NCBI GenBank assembly: GCA_013397455.1
Contig: VYZB01000213.1
Location: 1,096,914-1,160,913, forward strand
Direction: 5' to 3'
From: Crotophaga sulcirostris
Lineage: Eukaryota; Chordata; Aves; Cuculiformes; Crotophagidae
DNA: 64,000 bases
In this document: piece after piece, positions 13,201-26,400 of the stretch
Numbering within the stretch: the stretch's first letter is position 1
How the letters are laid out: each line of letters starts with the position of its first letter
The notes under the pieces: generated by a model
What the model saw: the letters and a program-made list of their open reading frames with translations, nothing else
The model's database searches: none
Told to the model about the DNA's origin: nothing
Translations under genes and position numbers: made by a program

Positions 13201-15768
13201 TTCAATGCTTAAATCTGCTTGCAATTAAATGGATAAAAGCTTTGCTTCATTTTACAGCATGTGGGTTACTGCACTTTTCGTTTTCTGAGGAAGAATGCAC
13301 TTTTTATTTTTCAGTAGGATAATCAAAGGCATGGCATCATGAAGTAGTTGCATAAATAATTCTGGTTTTCTGCTGCTGAATGGGAAAGGAGTAAATAAAC
13401 TGTACCTTATATGAACAATTAATTTTTGTGAGCTAAATTTGTATAACACCAATAGCTATTAATGGTGCTACATTTTCTGTTCAGTTAGTTTTGAGCATAT
13501 GTGGAAGCATGGAATTGTGGCTTAATTAGCTAGATTAATAATGTCAGAAATATTGTCAATTATCAATATAATCTTCATCTTTTTTAAGTCCCACTTGGGA
13601 ATCCAGTTCCCAATGACATCAGCAGTTGCCGTGGTGAACTTTCATAAGCTAGACTTTAATCTTTCATTAAATCACAGGCTAGGAAAGCAGGCATGAGGAC
13701 TGAGATGAAAAAAACCCCATGCATTTGCAGCATTGAGGACTTCTCTGAAAAAAAAAGGCAAGAAGACAAGCCTCTGTGTTTTTGGAAAAAAGATAATTTG
13801 CTGCATTAGTGAACACACTCTCAGCCATTTATATCATCTGAGCAAAACCATGAAAGCAGAATTTGCAAGATGTCAATAGAGGTGAGATGTATGGTTGTTC
13901 AGAGAGGTCAAAATCAAATATGACTCTGGTCTTGAATATGATAAATGGCTCAGCTCTGTTATGCACAGTGTTTGAGAATAGAGGTAAGGGTGCCAAGTTT
14001 AGCAGCTCTTTCTCTAGCTATATTGGGCTTAAAAGGTGGACGTTTTCCAGAGCAACAGGCTATACTTTTAAGTTATCGTATAGAAGGGTCCTGGAGAAGA
14101 GAAATGTACGTGTGAGCTACCAGCACAGAGATGATATTTGAACTCACACTTGTGGAGGTGGGTGCCCAGGCTGACACAGGGAGAGAGAAGAGAAAGGGGC
14201 AGAAGACAGAGTGCTTTGGGGTCCATGTGAAGGAGGGTGGGCTTGGAGGGTCTTTTGAGAAATAACTCAGAGTTGGGAGGGCAAATGGAAACTGGATTGT
14301 GACTGGTAAGCCTCTGAGCACTTGTTGCACTGTGTGGAGACTGGAGGTCTGGAAGTATCTGTGTCACTGTTGAGAGATATAAAGGTACTATCTAAAACTT
14401 TAATTTTGGAACATTCCCCAAAGTAGTAGTTTGGGTCAATATGTAACTGCCTCATTCTGTGCTATTTTGTCAACTAAAAGAAAATGCTTCTTCCTCATGG
14501 ACCTTAACGTGCTTATGTATTACAGCATTATGGCTCTAAGAATACCATCTCTATAGCTGTTATTGGCAAAGGTCTTCTTAGCAGTTTCTTTCTACTGATG
14601 CTTTGGTCTACCAATGCAAAGTTCTGTCCTCTCTTTTCTTGTCCTCAGTCAGTCCTGGGTCCTGCCTGGGACCAGATGCTAAGCCAATGCTTCCTTGTGT
14701 TTGTTCGCTCTGTGTTGTGTCTGTGTTTTGGGAAAAGAAGTATGATTGCAATTTTTAATTTTTTTTCCTGCACTAGAAATGGGAAAGCCATAAGTTTACA
14801 TTTTGCAAATGGAAACGAGTGTAAAGAGGCAGTAGGAAACAGATCTACACCTGCTTTTTGTTTTATTTTGCAGATACATTAACTGAAAAAAACCGAGAAA
14901 ATAGAAAAGCAGAATCTGGAGGGTTTGGGCTTGTTGGGTTTTTTTATTTTTTTTTTAACAGGTTTTAAAGTTGGGATTGATTTCCTTTAAGGTCATGAAG
15001 TCTTGCACACAAAGCTTTTATGCTTTCCCTAAGGCTTCTCCTTACTGGAAAGGTTTTTGACAATTTTAACTTGGCTAAAAGTAGTACACTAATCTGTAAT
15101 TTAAGTTGCCAAGCATTATTTCCTAAGGCCCTGTCCTCGTACGTAGGAGTACACAGGTAAAACAGTGCAGGAGGAATTCTCTTTGCCCATGTTGCAAAAT
15201 GAGAAGTTGTCCCTGGTAGCACTCTGTTGTTTTTTTCCTGCCAGCACCAAGTTCGCACTTATGTCCTTGAAAAATACCATTTGCATGGATGACAGACTGT
15301 CACAGGGCTGGGAAATAGGTTATTGCTGTGAGATGGGAGCCTTTTGGAGTTCTTCTGAGTCACTGGCACCATCTGTCCCTCTTCCTGAGGTAAGGCCGGA
15401 TGGAGCGAGTGAAGCCTTGGCATGCCATTCAGCTTTTTACTTGGTATTCCTGAGTTTCATGGTTTAGTCCTGGCTCGTCCAATTTCAGCAGCTAAAACCG
15501 AGCAGCTGGGCTCCCAACTTGCATCAGTTGCTGGCTGATGGGGAGGCTGGATTAGGATAATTTTGTTCCATGTTCTGCAGCAAACCCCTGCCAAAATCTG
15601 CTTTGATTCACATGATGTATACCAGAACACATGTTTTGCTCCAAAGCACATGGTTTCAAAATAATTGTTTTTTTGCTGTTAGTGTTGCTGTAAGTGTTGC
15701 TTGCTTCTCACCCCTCCTTGTTCAGAAGCTTGATCTTCTTTTAAACACACAATAAAATCTGAAAAGGA

Positions 15769-15788
15769 GATTCAGTCAGATTCAGTCA
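15769..15788. repeat. 10-nt direct tandem repeat
   Basis: GATTCAGTCA occurs twice in a row, followed by a partial third copy (GGATTCA). This is a minor slippage repeat in the large intron. Confidence 0.6.
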
Positions 15789-18065
15789 GGATTCACATCA
15801 ACCACAATTCTGGTCACCTGAATAGTGTTAGCCTGGTTTCTTTCTCTGCTTTTACTGATGAAAGATGTGTTCCCATCCTTTTTCTCTTGGGTTTCATCCT
15901 TTCAACATGGAGTGAAATTCAAAGCCAAATTGATCAAAGAAGCCAAACCCTTAAGCTGAATAATTTTTAGGGAACGAGAAGCATGACAGTAGACTAGTAG
16001 AGATAGAGAGATCAGGTTCCCCATGGTGTTGTGTGTGGGAAGACATGGTAAGTGTTGGTCTTGCAGTGGAAGCTGTGGTGTTAGAGAACAGGACTTAACA
16101 GGTAGTCCCAGGGATGTGAGATTACTAGCTGAGTGCTTTGTGGCTATTGCTGCAAAACTATAGAAAATCAAAACTGAGAGAATTTGAGCTTAGTGCTGTT
16201 AGTGACCTTTCATCAAGTAGTATGTTGAGTGAGACTTGGTTGTGGAAGACAGAATGAGTGGAGGGGCACGCTTTTTGGTGCAGGGATGACAGTGAAATGT
16301 ACATAGGCAAAGTAAGTTCTCCAGGGATGGTGTTCAGTGGGAAGAGAGCAGGGAAGGAGGGCTGAAGTATTTTGGATGGTGAAAGGTGACCTACAGCATT
16401 GAAACCTATTGTGAGCAGCTTGTGTAGAATGGGGAGATTGGGAAGGAGGCAGAGAAAATGGGTAAAGCAGCAACTGAGGGCGTTCCATTTCTTGAACATT
16501 AATGGTAAAATCGAGACATATGAACAGTGAGCTATTTTACACTGAAAGGTACTGTAATGGGTTAATATGCTAAAGAAAAGGGGAAGGAGGGGTGAAAATA
16601 GGAGCCATCACTGAAAATAAATGTCATCAGGAGTACAATTAGAGGAGTTGGTACTGAGAAGTCAAATCTCTGAGTTGTTTCCCAGGTAACAGGTGAGCGT
16701 GTTGGGGGTAAGTGAGATTCAGGCTGTGGAGGGGATAGAGGTTGATGTTTCCGTGTGCCATTTGTTTTGCCCTCATTTTCAGAGTCTTAAAATAGATCTA
16801 ATTTCCCTTAGTATTACATAACAGTGAGTCAAACCCAGCTTTTAAACATCTTTAATTAGTTTTAACAATCACATTTCTAATTAACACATTTAAGGTAATG
16901 AACACTACTCTCTTATCACTGCAGCAGAGGCTCAAGTGATATCTTCAGTGAGCGTGTAGGTACGTTTCACCAAAACTGATCCAAACCTCTGCCACCCTTT
17001 TCCATTCTTTGGAGCTAGTCAACCATGCTCCAGTGCGGGAGGTCTGAACTTACCTGTCTGCAATGCCGGGATCTTTCTGTGTTTGACGTCTGTCTTTGTG
17101 ATCTTTCTCCTCCTACACCCATCTGCAGGCTCCTGTGAGCTCTGGTGCAGCCTCCTGTGCTCCTGAAGCCCTGCGGCTTCCGAGAGCTGGCATCGGTCGT
17201 CTATCCACATAGATCACCAGAGCTGGTGTCAATTTGATGCAGATTTAAACAAAGCTAGGCATGCCAGGTTGGACAGAGAGTTACTTGCTTGAATTTCAAA
17301 ATTTTGACTTCTGGTTTGATTCTTGCTTCAGGCGTTATTTCAAATCCAAAATCTGAAGTAAAAATATCTTCTTTACCTAGTTGGAAATCATGTCCTGCGC
17401 AATAAGTAGGATCTTCATTGAGAATACTTTTCATCTAAGCAATGGTAGATTATGCACTTACTTGTCCACACACTTTGATAGTAATAGCATTTGTAATTTT
17501 TACTGTGTTGTGTAGTGCTGGAAAACACACCCCAGTATGATAGATATGGATCAGGGAAGAATCATATTTTATGTGAACTATATAAAATTATATACCATCT
17601 GATAATCATGCCACAATGCATTTATTTTATAAACTTGGTGCTCTAATGGAATGCACATTTCAATTTTTTGCATTGATTCTGGGTTATATTAATCAGTCAC
17701 CACTTGTTTAACAATAGCACTTAAATAATTTAATTTTAGTTTTCTGTAATAAAACACAATGAGGGAGAGATCTATTCCAAAAACTAAAATACTTGTAAAT
17801 TGATTTTTCTTCTGTGAAATACAAAAACATGAAAAGGTCTTGATCACATTATTTATTTACTATGAATTTAGATTCTCTGTTAGCCTAGCTCCTATTCCCA
17901 TTGGGGCTGTGCTATTCACCCTGCTGATGACAGGGGATGAATTGTTTTTATTATTATGCTTATAAAGCTTCTTACACAGAAAAAGCATTCAGTAAATCAT
18001 AGTGTAAAAATGTTTCTGGACAGGTATGTTGTTTTGAAAAAGGAGATGAGTTACTCTTTAAGACT

Positions 18066-18091
18066 GTCAGAAATAACAGTCAGAAATAACA
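18066..18091. repeat. perfect 13-nt tandem duplication
   Basis: GTCAGAAATAACA is present as two perfect head-to-tail copies (18066-18078 and 18079-18091), followed by GTT. The perfect identity suggests a recent slippage event; no function is implied. Confidence 0.65.
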
Positions 18092-21000
18092 GTTGACATT
18101 CACATTTATGACTCTACTTGTGGATCGTTATTTGCTTTGGATTTGTTAATTGTGTAATAAGACTGGGTCTGATTCTCATCTGATACTTAGTCTAGATACT
18201 CAGAGCAGTTAGTTATGTTGCTGTAGCAGAGATTCTCCAAAACCCCTGCCTGCTGTCATGAGGTCTGCTCTTCAGCGAGCACTGGTGTCCATCACTTGTG
18301 GCTGATGTTCAGATCTGGGCTCTTTCTGCTTCCTCACTTTACCCAAGAACCAATTTCATTATTGATCTCAGTCTTTTAAAGTTGAAACTTTTGAATTACC
18401 TACTGAGTTAATGGGAATATGAACAGAACTTAACACTGATGTTAAATATACAGTACGTTGCTCAGTCCTGTAGGAAAGGAGATGGGATACAAAGACCTGA
18501 TGAATAAGAAAGTTATAATGTATTTTTCTTGGAGAATTGTATATATCTTGCAGCCATTCATAGTCTGCATTTCAGACTATGCAGAATGTGGACAACAGAA
18601 GTTTAAACAACAGATGAAATGAACAGAAGCATTTGTGTGATTCTAATTTTCTTCAAAAAAAGCTATTCAGTAGAGGTCATTACAGTAGATGGAAACAGCT
18701 CCCAGGACTCCTTAATACGTATTTACACAATAGACCTCGTAGTGCTTGAGTACCTAGTCTGTTTAATTAGTGGTATTTAAAAGGTTTAATCTGTGTAATC
18801 AATAGAATTTACAAGGTCTATAGCTTACATTTGAAAGTGAGTATGTTTGCTTTGTATGAGACATAATTTTAAATTACTTCATATTTTCATGGGTTTCTCT
18901 GCTGTTTTATAATGGGCAGCTGCCAGTGGAGAATGTCTCTAAGAGAGTGTAATTATGTCTGTACTAATAAACTAGACACGCTCAGGGCTGCTCTCTACTG
19001 CTGGAGTGGTTACATCCAGGCTAGTAAAGTTTTGTTATCCTAAACATACAGCTACATCAGAAGAGTATTTTGGGAATGTGCCTGATCTGTGCTACCTTTG
19101 AAATTGTTTAGGAGAGTACTAGGTGGCTTTGACTTGCTCTATCAGTTTCACAGTATAGATAACTGAGTTTCTCCTCCTTGAATGCTTCTAGGTACTGTTA
19201 AATACCCAGTATAGATGCTGCTTGGGTTTTGTAAAAAAAATATTTTGTGTATATTGGTATTTCCTCTAGTACATTTTAATAGGTCAAGGCCTGTTTCCAC
19301 GGACAGAGATTGTGGAGTATACCTGATGCAGTCAAACTAATGTGAGAGCCCAGTGAACCCAAGCGAGTGAGCTGTATATGAAGAACTTTGCTTTGGAGAA
19401 CTTTGCACTAACCCTTGCAGGCCGATGGGGCAGGACTGGAATGTCACAGAGCTGAGCTGAGCAGACCCACTCACTATGGACTTTTATGGGTCTTTTCAGT
19501 GTTATTTGTAATGATGACATGACACATCTTGCATTTAATAAATTGTTGTGTCTGTTGCTTTTCAGTGCTTGGTGACACTTCAAGGCAGCTAAATGCTGCA
19601 CTAAAAATGCTAGAGTCAGCTGAAAGTGTAGAGAGACTTTAGAGAGGCGGAATGAAATTACTTGAGTTGTTATTTGACCAGGACTTTGACCAAGGGTTAA
19701 TACTTCTACTTCTACAAAGGCACCATGGGACTTTATACAACCAGAAGTGGTCAAGACCTCAGTTGCTATTTTTCTGCTGAAAGCTGGCAGCTCTAGAGAG
19801 CACACCAAGCCTGTTCAATTGTGCTGGAGCTTTGGGGCGGAGTTGAGTCTAAAGGAGAGGAACCAGTTACTGAAGTGCAGACCACTGTCATGCAACCCTG
19901 TGGCTTCCACCTGGAGATTAACCTGCCTGGCCTCACTTTGCAGGTGAGGTCTGTCACAGTCACAGAACTGGGCCATGAAGCAGTATAACAGCTCATAACA
20001 ACAGAGTAATCTGTTTCAATAATGAGGATGTCTTGGGACACATGGATAGTGCTTGTCTGTAATGTATTTCATCACGTAACCCTCCACAGCATATCTGCAT
20101 GAAATTAAATTTCTGATTCTGACATAAGCTTGCATTTTGTGTGATCATGGCAAATAACAGAGTGGAATCTGTTAGTATAACTCCAAGGTTCTGCATTTAT
20201 GTGCGCAAACTGGGCACAGTAGTGCTTTTAAAAATTTATGTAGAAGCCTTATAACCTTTGACACTACAGCCTTTCTAAGAAGAGTCACGTATTTTCCATC
20301 AAGAAAATGTTTATATAAATTGTCTCCCTTCTAGACAGTTTTTCTTTCCATAGAGCAATATCAAATGGGTCAAAACTGAAATGTTTCAGTTTGGGAAGGC
20401 TGCCAGTATTGAGCGGAGCATTCAGGCACCTCACGTCCCCATTTACCTCGAGGCTGTATCTGTTCCTGTCTCCAGGAGAGAATACTGTGCATCATAGGAC
20501 AAATAATTTCAGCCAAATAACTTTGTCTTTGTCAGGAAATGGAAGCTTAGAGCACTCAAACTACAGCTCCTAGGGCAGTAGTAATAGCTAGCAAGCATTT
20601 TGAGATAATTTCCCCCCCTGTTGTTTACACCTAACTTCCTCCCCTCCATCCTATATTTCAGTAAACTCCAATTCTAAGATTGCCTTTGCCTTTTGCATAC
20701 TGGCAGATTTAGCTGCTGAATTCTTGTCATAGAACACTTAAATATTCATGATGCTTTTAATTTTAGTGCTGAAACGCAGTAGTGGATATGATGATGCAGG
20801 AATTTGGGTTCAGAAAATGGAGGACTTTTTAATGCTTCAGCTATGTGTGAAGATTTATCAGCCGGGCTTCAAAATGAGCAAAGCTGACTGGAGTACTGCT
20901 TTAAATTATCTGTTTCAGTAAATACACAGCCAGGATCTTTAATGGCTAAGCATACGGCTGGTGTCTGATATCTAGAATGTGACTCAAAATGTTCATTCAG

Positions 21001-23231
21001 GATGAGAACAGGTATTATAAATCTATAGTACTACAATGTACGCATATATACACATCAGCAGATTTCTTTGCCTGAATTGACAGAAAGAAGGGCAACAATG
21101 CAACATATTAAAAATGATCTTCTGGTTATTCCAAGTGGGATATATTACATTTAAGGGAATTTAAATGAATTATCTCTGCATTTCTTATTTCCCTGTGTGC
21201 TGGCAGTAGGCAGTCAGTCTTTCCATTGCCAGCATTTGGCTGATTAATTGGCCCCTTGCTTGATCTGTTTTCCTTTTTTTTTTTTTCTGTATAGCTTATT
21301 CTGGTGCTTTCCCTTTTTAATATGGTAACATCAAATTTGCTCAAGGTCTGTGAACTAATGTGGATTAAAAGTCGAACAGCAGCAGCTCTAATACATAATT
21401 GATCTAACAGTAGGACACAAAAAACTGATTCTGGTTCCTAGATAGAAAATGCCTTCCTTTTTTTTGTCCTGCGCTGATAGTCTGAGCTCTTAAATCTATT
21501 TTAAATTAAAGTGAATAGGCTACTGGAAACTGACAAATTATCCATGTTAGTAAATTATTTAAGAGATTAATTTAATGTTTGAGGCGTAGTGATTTTTATA
21601 CACAGACATACACATTTGACACATTTCTTTTTATATTTCAATGCAGTTATGTTCATTGACAGTTGTAAATACCTTATGTCTAGCAAATGTTTTACGCTTT
21701 AAGTCTGTATCTGTCTCTTTCTGTGACCCCACACCTGTTAGTACCCAATAGAAGATTTTGCTTGCTTGAACTATTTTTTATAGAGGTCTGAGAGCTTTGT
21801 GGCATGTTTTCCAGATACCGTCAGCAACTGCATCCTTTTGCAGATGGACAGGTTGGAAAAGGCCATGTCTACTCATATTAACGTTGGCTCTGATTTTGCT
21901 CCAGCATGTCATACATCACTTTTCTTAGCTGCTGAAGAATGACTCTTGATTGTTCAGTTAAGTGAGGGTAGAAGCTTTTTTTAAGGTTTATTGTTTAATG
22001 ATATTCTCACTGAAGTGAGAAGTTTTGTGTTTGCAGGCTCCTTTAGCAGTGCACATGGTGGTCACAGCAGGAGCATTTGCAGCTGTAACATGAATGAGAA
22101 GTGGATGATGTTTGCACAGTTGTGTGAATAATAGCGTGCATATCCTGGATGGCATGGCATGGTGCAGTGTTGTGCTAATGGACAGGAAGCAAGCAATGGC
22201 CAGCAGAGAGACTCTCCCATTAAGTCCATTCAGGCATACCATATGTCATCATCCCTGTAGTGGGGATTTAATTCTCCTATTAGCATCAACCACTAACATT
22301 GGAGTGACAGTAATATAAGAAAGCAGAAAATTGAAGCCATGCTGTAGAAGAGGGCTCCAGATCACAAAGCAGCCAATTAGAAAAGTAGAAAAGAAGGAGA
22401 GGGAAGTAGGAGTTTTTTGTGCATATTCTTAAGCTGTCTATAAAATATAGGTTACGCTGTTTTAGTATACTGCATTGGACTTAAGGTACTACAATTTGAA
22501 TAACATTTTAACAGTACAGCAATAAACATTTTACAAGCTATAGTTAGACTCATTTGAATATGTTACATATGCAATATGCAGTATCTTTTGTTAAACAATA
22601 TTGTATTTGGAAAAAGACATACTTTCAGATGCAGCCACCCTTTATTAGGTTGGTAGAGCCAAGAGCATAGCGTTAAACAGTCAGTCTCAAAATGGAAAGT
22701 GAAATTCTTTCCTGGAGGTTTTGTAAATGAATTGAGTTAATCTGAGTGTTACAGATTTTCTCTGGTCTGTGAGCTGCCTGCATTGCCCTCTGTGACATTT
22801 CTGAAAAGCTGGGCTCGCAGATGGATGTTGAACCTGGGGGAGCAGCTTGTTCCCAGCCTTTGGAAATGGAGCCTGTTCAGTGTTGTGTAGACAGCTTGAC
22901 AGTGGCTATGTTTCATAAATCATGGTTCGGAGAGTGTGATGCACGAAGCTTCACTGTTTTCAAGTAAGGTAAGCCTTCGTTTAGGTGGAGTACATTGTGC
23001 ACATTTTTGGCAGTCAGTGATGATGGAAAGATGATTGATCTCAAGCAAGCTCAAGTACATTACATAGGGTAAATATTAATGCCTACCTGCAAATCAGTTT
23101 TTTATTTAGTTTAAGTCTGTCTGTTGCTCTGGCTGATGATGAACTTCAAAAATAGTCCAGCTTTGGGAAGTGAAGTGTTTTTGGAAAAAAATCAGCTTAA
23201 AACACCTCGTGTAACCTCAGGTAATTTTATA

Positions 23232-23475
23232 TCGCCCTGGCTTCTTACACTCTCTCATGAGGTATTTGTATATATGCATTGATAAGATCCCCCTGAGTTT
23301 TCTCTCTTCCGTGCTGGACAGTTCCAGCTTCCTCAGCCTGTGCTCATACAAGAGGTGCTCCAATCCCTCAGTCATTTTCATGGCCCTTTGCTGGACTTGC
23401 TCCTGTATGCCTCTCTCTTCTTTGTACTGGGAAGCCCAGCACTGGACTTGGTGGTCTGGATGATTTCAGAGTTCA
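23232..23475 (-). mobile_element. CR1 LINE fragment, reverse-transcriptase 3' portion (antisense)
   Basis: Read on the + strand this is the typical antisense CR1 text: a degenerate GAGGTATTTGTA...GATAAGATCCCCCTGAG start, then a 'cttcctcagcctgtgctcat' block, an AAGAGGTGCTCCAATCCCTC block, a 'catggccctttgctggactt' block, and a TTGTACTGGGAAGCCCAGCACTGGACTTGGTGGTC segment corresponding to the C-terminal reverse-transcriptase codons. It is moderately diverged and truncated at both ends, with no 3' ATTCTATGA repeat. The short open frames on the + strand here are shadows of this element, not genes. Confidence 0.85.
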
Positions 23476-26400
23476 GTTTGCTTTCTCTCTGGGTATCCAG
23501 GATTGAGGCTACTGTTATTTTCTCTTGTTGAAAAGAGATTCACATGGGTTCCACTTTTACCTTAGGAAGAAGAGGTCTGTATTTCTGATTTTGATCTTCC
23601 AACTCCTTGGATATGAATTTTCAAGTGTCGTTTTAGGATAAACTCTGCCATCATATTTCTTCGTTACTGGCACGTACTAATAGCTCAAGAAACATGTTAG
23701 CTTTGTCCTAGGTATCAAACAAATAATTACTTATTTGCTCAGTTGTTGTGAATCTGTTTTTTGCTGGCAGGGTTTCCTCTGTAGTAGCTAACAGAGAGAC
23801 AGCCATGCTTATATGGTTTTAAAAAGAGAGGGGATTGATGTCTGAAGTTAGAATTCAAAAACAATGATTTATGATTCTCCAGAGTAATAACCAGAGTGAC
23901 AGTTCTTCCTGAAACAATATTGAAGTTCCCTGGAATCCCAGGAGCATTTTACATGTGTGTACCACCAGCAGTCATTCAGCAGTGCAGAAGAGGGAAGCTG
24001 ATGTGGAGTCACTTCATAGGAAATCGTATCTTTTCAAGCACCTTTGTAAAGATAACGTGTGGCTGAGCAGTTCAGACTGAGGCTTTCTTGAAGCTTAAAG
24101 GCTGAAATAAATCTCCATTCTGTACTATGACAAAGACATTTGAACACTTTTTGGAATTGAAATAGTTTTGTACTGCCAGGAACTGACCCCTGGAAAATGT
24201 GTATGCTGCATAGTTCATGATACCTCTACTTTTAATGAAAGATAATACTTATTAATGGATCTCAAGTCAGTTATTCAATTTCCCCAGTAATTTAAAGCTT
24301 AATTATGTTGCATTCTGGATCTCAGTGGTGGCTGTCCTCAGCTGATTTTTCTTAAATCACTGTCCCTGCAATCTTACAGTTCAGTTCAATTCTCAGGACT
24401 CTCATTTACATAGAGTGACAGATGAAATTTGGACGACTAAAACGATTACTGCTCTTAGTGCCTACTGCAGTGGTGAAGATTGATTCCTCATAGAGTCAGA
24501 AAACATGGCTCATGAAATAACTCGAATCACTACAGTTTTCAGTTTATTATATTATTGTAAATCGAAACTGGTAAAGGAGTAATCCAATTTTAATGCTCCC
24601 AGTCTGAAACTGAGAGTTGTATTTTTAGAGGAACTTTGGATAATAAAATTGTAGGCAACAGGAGTCAGAAGTTCTCCATTTCCAGTGAAAAAAGAGAATA
24701 TTCTGGTTGGAGAATTGGTATCTTTTAACTCAGTAACTTGTTGGCACTACGCAATGTTGTTTGAAAGGTGCCACAATAAGGAAACTTGCATTTTTGGCTC
24801 CGTGTAGTATCTCTTCAGCCTATCCATCTTCAGACCTGTGCATACCGGTGTATCACTAAGAATAGTCAGTTTGATGTAGCTTCTTTCAAATTTTGGCTGA
24901 AGCCAACCAAGAAATAGAAATCCGTAAGATTTGGTATTTACTTACCCTATTTTAGTTTAGATCTGTAAAACCAGTCTTGACATGTGAATGTAAAACATGG
25001 GTGTTTACACTTCTCTTTTCCTGCCTTTCTGTGCAAGTTTTGAAGAGGAGCTAGAAAAGCAACTTGATGAATATGTTTTTCTCTTGTGCATTGTAGTAAT
25101 TTCTCTATATTCCTCTCGTGAATTAATTTTAATTTCATCTCTCCTGTTTTCCTCTGCTCCTCACTTTTACCTTATTTCTGTGGCTTCTGCCTTGTTATTG
25201 TTTCTTTGAACCCTTGTTTTAACATTATCTTAAGGTTTCCTTCTTTTCTTCCACTATGAAGGAAATGTGGGGTAGCACAAGAGATCACATTTTGGTTGAA
25301 TAAAACTGAACAAATAAATATAGCTCCCTTAAGGCAATTCTAGATAAGGTGCTATTTAGCCTACTCGCATTTGGAAGTAGTCAAGCACAAGGTGTAGGCT
25401 ATATGATAACTACTGATGCTTCTCTTTGAAATGACCTCAGAGTTGTGGGAGGCTTTCTCCATCGTGAAAAGCATCATGACCCTGTGGTCAGTGGTCTCAG
25501 CTGAGACCAAGGGCTGTTTGAGCATCAAGATAACCTCACTGATTGAAAGAGGGTGACTTCAGGACATGGGTGGTACAAGCTGAGAGGTGTGGCATTTCAT
25601 CTGTTGTACAGTACCTGGCCAAAGATTTTTGCCTTCAGCAATTTCAGCATAGCGTTTTTATGAACAGTAATTCCCCGCATTATTTTTATTTTGCTGGCAT
25701 TATGAATTATTGTTACTATATCTAAGCACAATAGTTTGCAGTATAGTGGGTTTTTTCCATTTGTCTATAATCTTAATCTAATAAGACATTCACAAGCTGT
25801 CTGGAAAATTGTTTTTTTTTTCTCCCCTTTGGGAATTTCTGTAGAAGAAATCAACATCTGATAATTGCTATTGTAAAAAATAATTTTCATCACAGGAAAA
25901 GAAAACAGTATACAAGAACCTATTTCTACCATCTTTCTTACTGTCTTTTCTAGCTTTGCCAATTTGGAAAATAACATCATGCTGTGAAAAAATTTTGGTT
26001 TTTTTTCCCCCGCTTTTTAAAATGTCTCACATTACAAATGAAGTGTTACTTAGAATTAAAAAAGAGACAGTGTTGATAGTTGAAGGCAGAATTGGAAAAC
26101 AGCAGTTTTCATTTCCTCTTTAAAATTAAAGCCTTCATTTTTACAGGTTCAAACTAAACAAATGATCCAAGGGAAAGAAACTCCCCAACCCCCTAAGCCT
26201 CTGTCAAAACAAGCAAAAATTGCTAAAAGAATTTCACACAATTTCTAATTAAAACTTTTTAAAAAGCCAGACCAAAACCTCTTGAAGTTAATTTGCAAAA
26301 TATTTTCTTTATCAAGCCCATCTAATTAAAAAAAATGAGAGTAATCTAAGCCCTTTATCCAAATAGTGGAAGCACAAACTCTATGTAGATTTTAAATTTT

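Noticed and set aside
14068..14367. Overlapping antisense open frames of 85-99 codons
   Set aside because: They sit in a purine-rich + strand where stops are rare on the complement. No domain and no codon evidence.
15902..16499. Antisense open frames of 89-113 codons
   Set aside because: Same explanation: composition-driven lack of stops in a purine-biased stretch, with overlapping frames on the same strand and no recognisable homology.
23257..23531. Short + strand open frames as small proteins
   Set aside because: They are the antisense of a CR1 reverse-transcriptase fragment.
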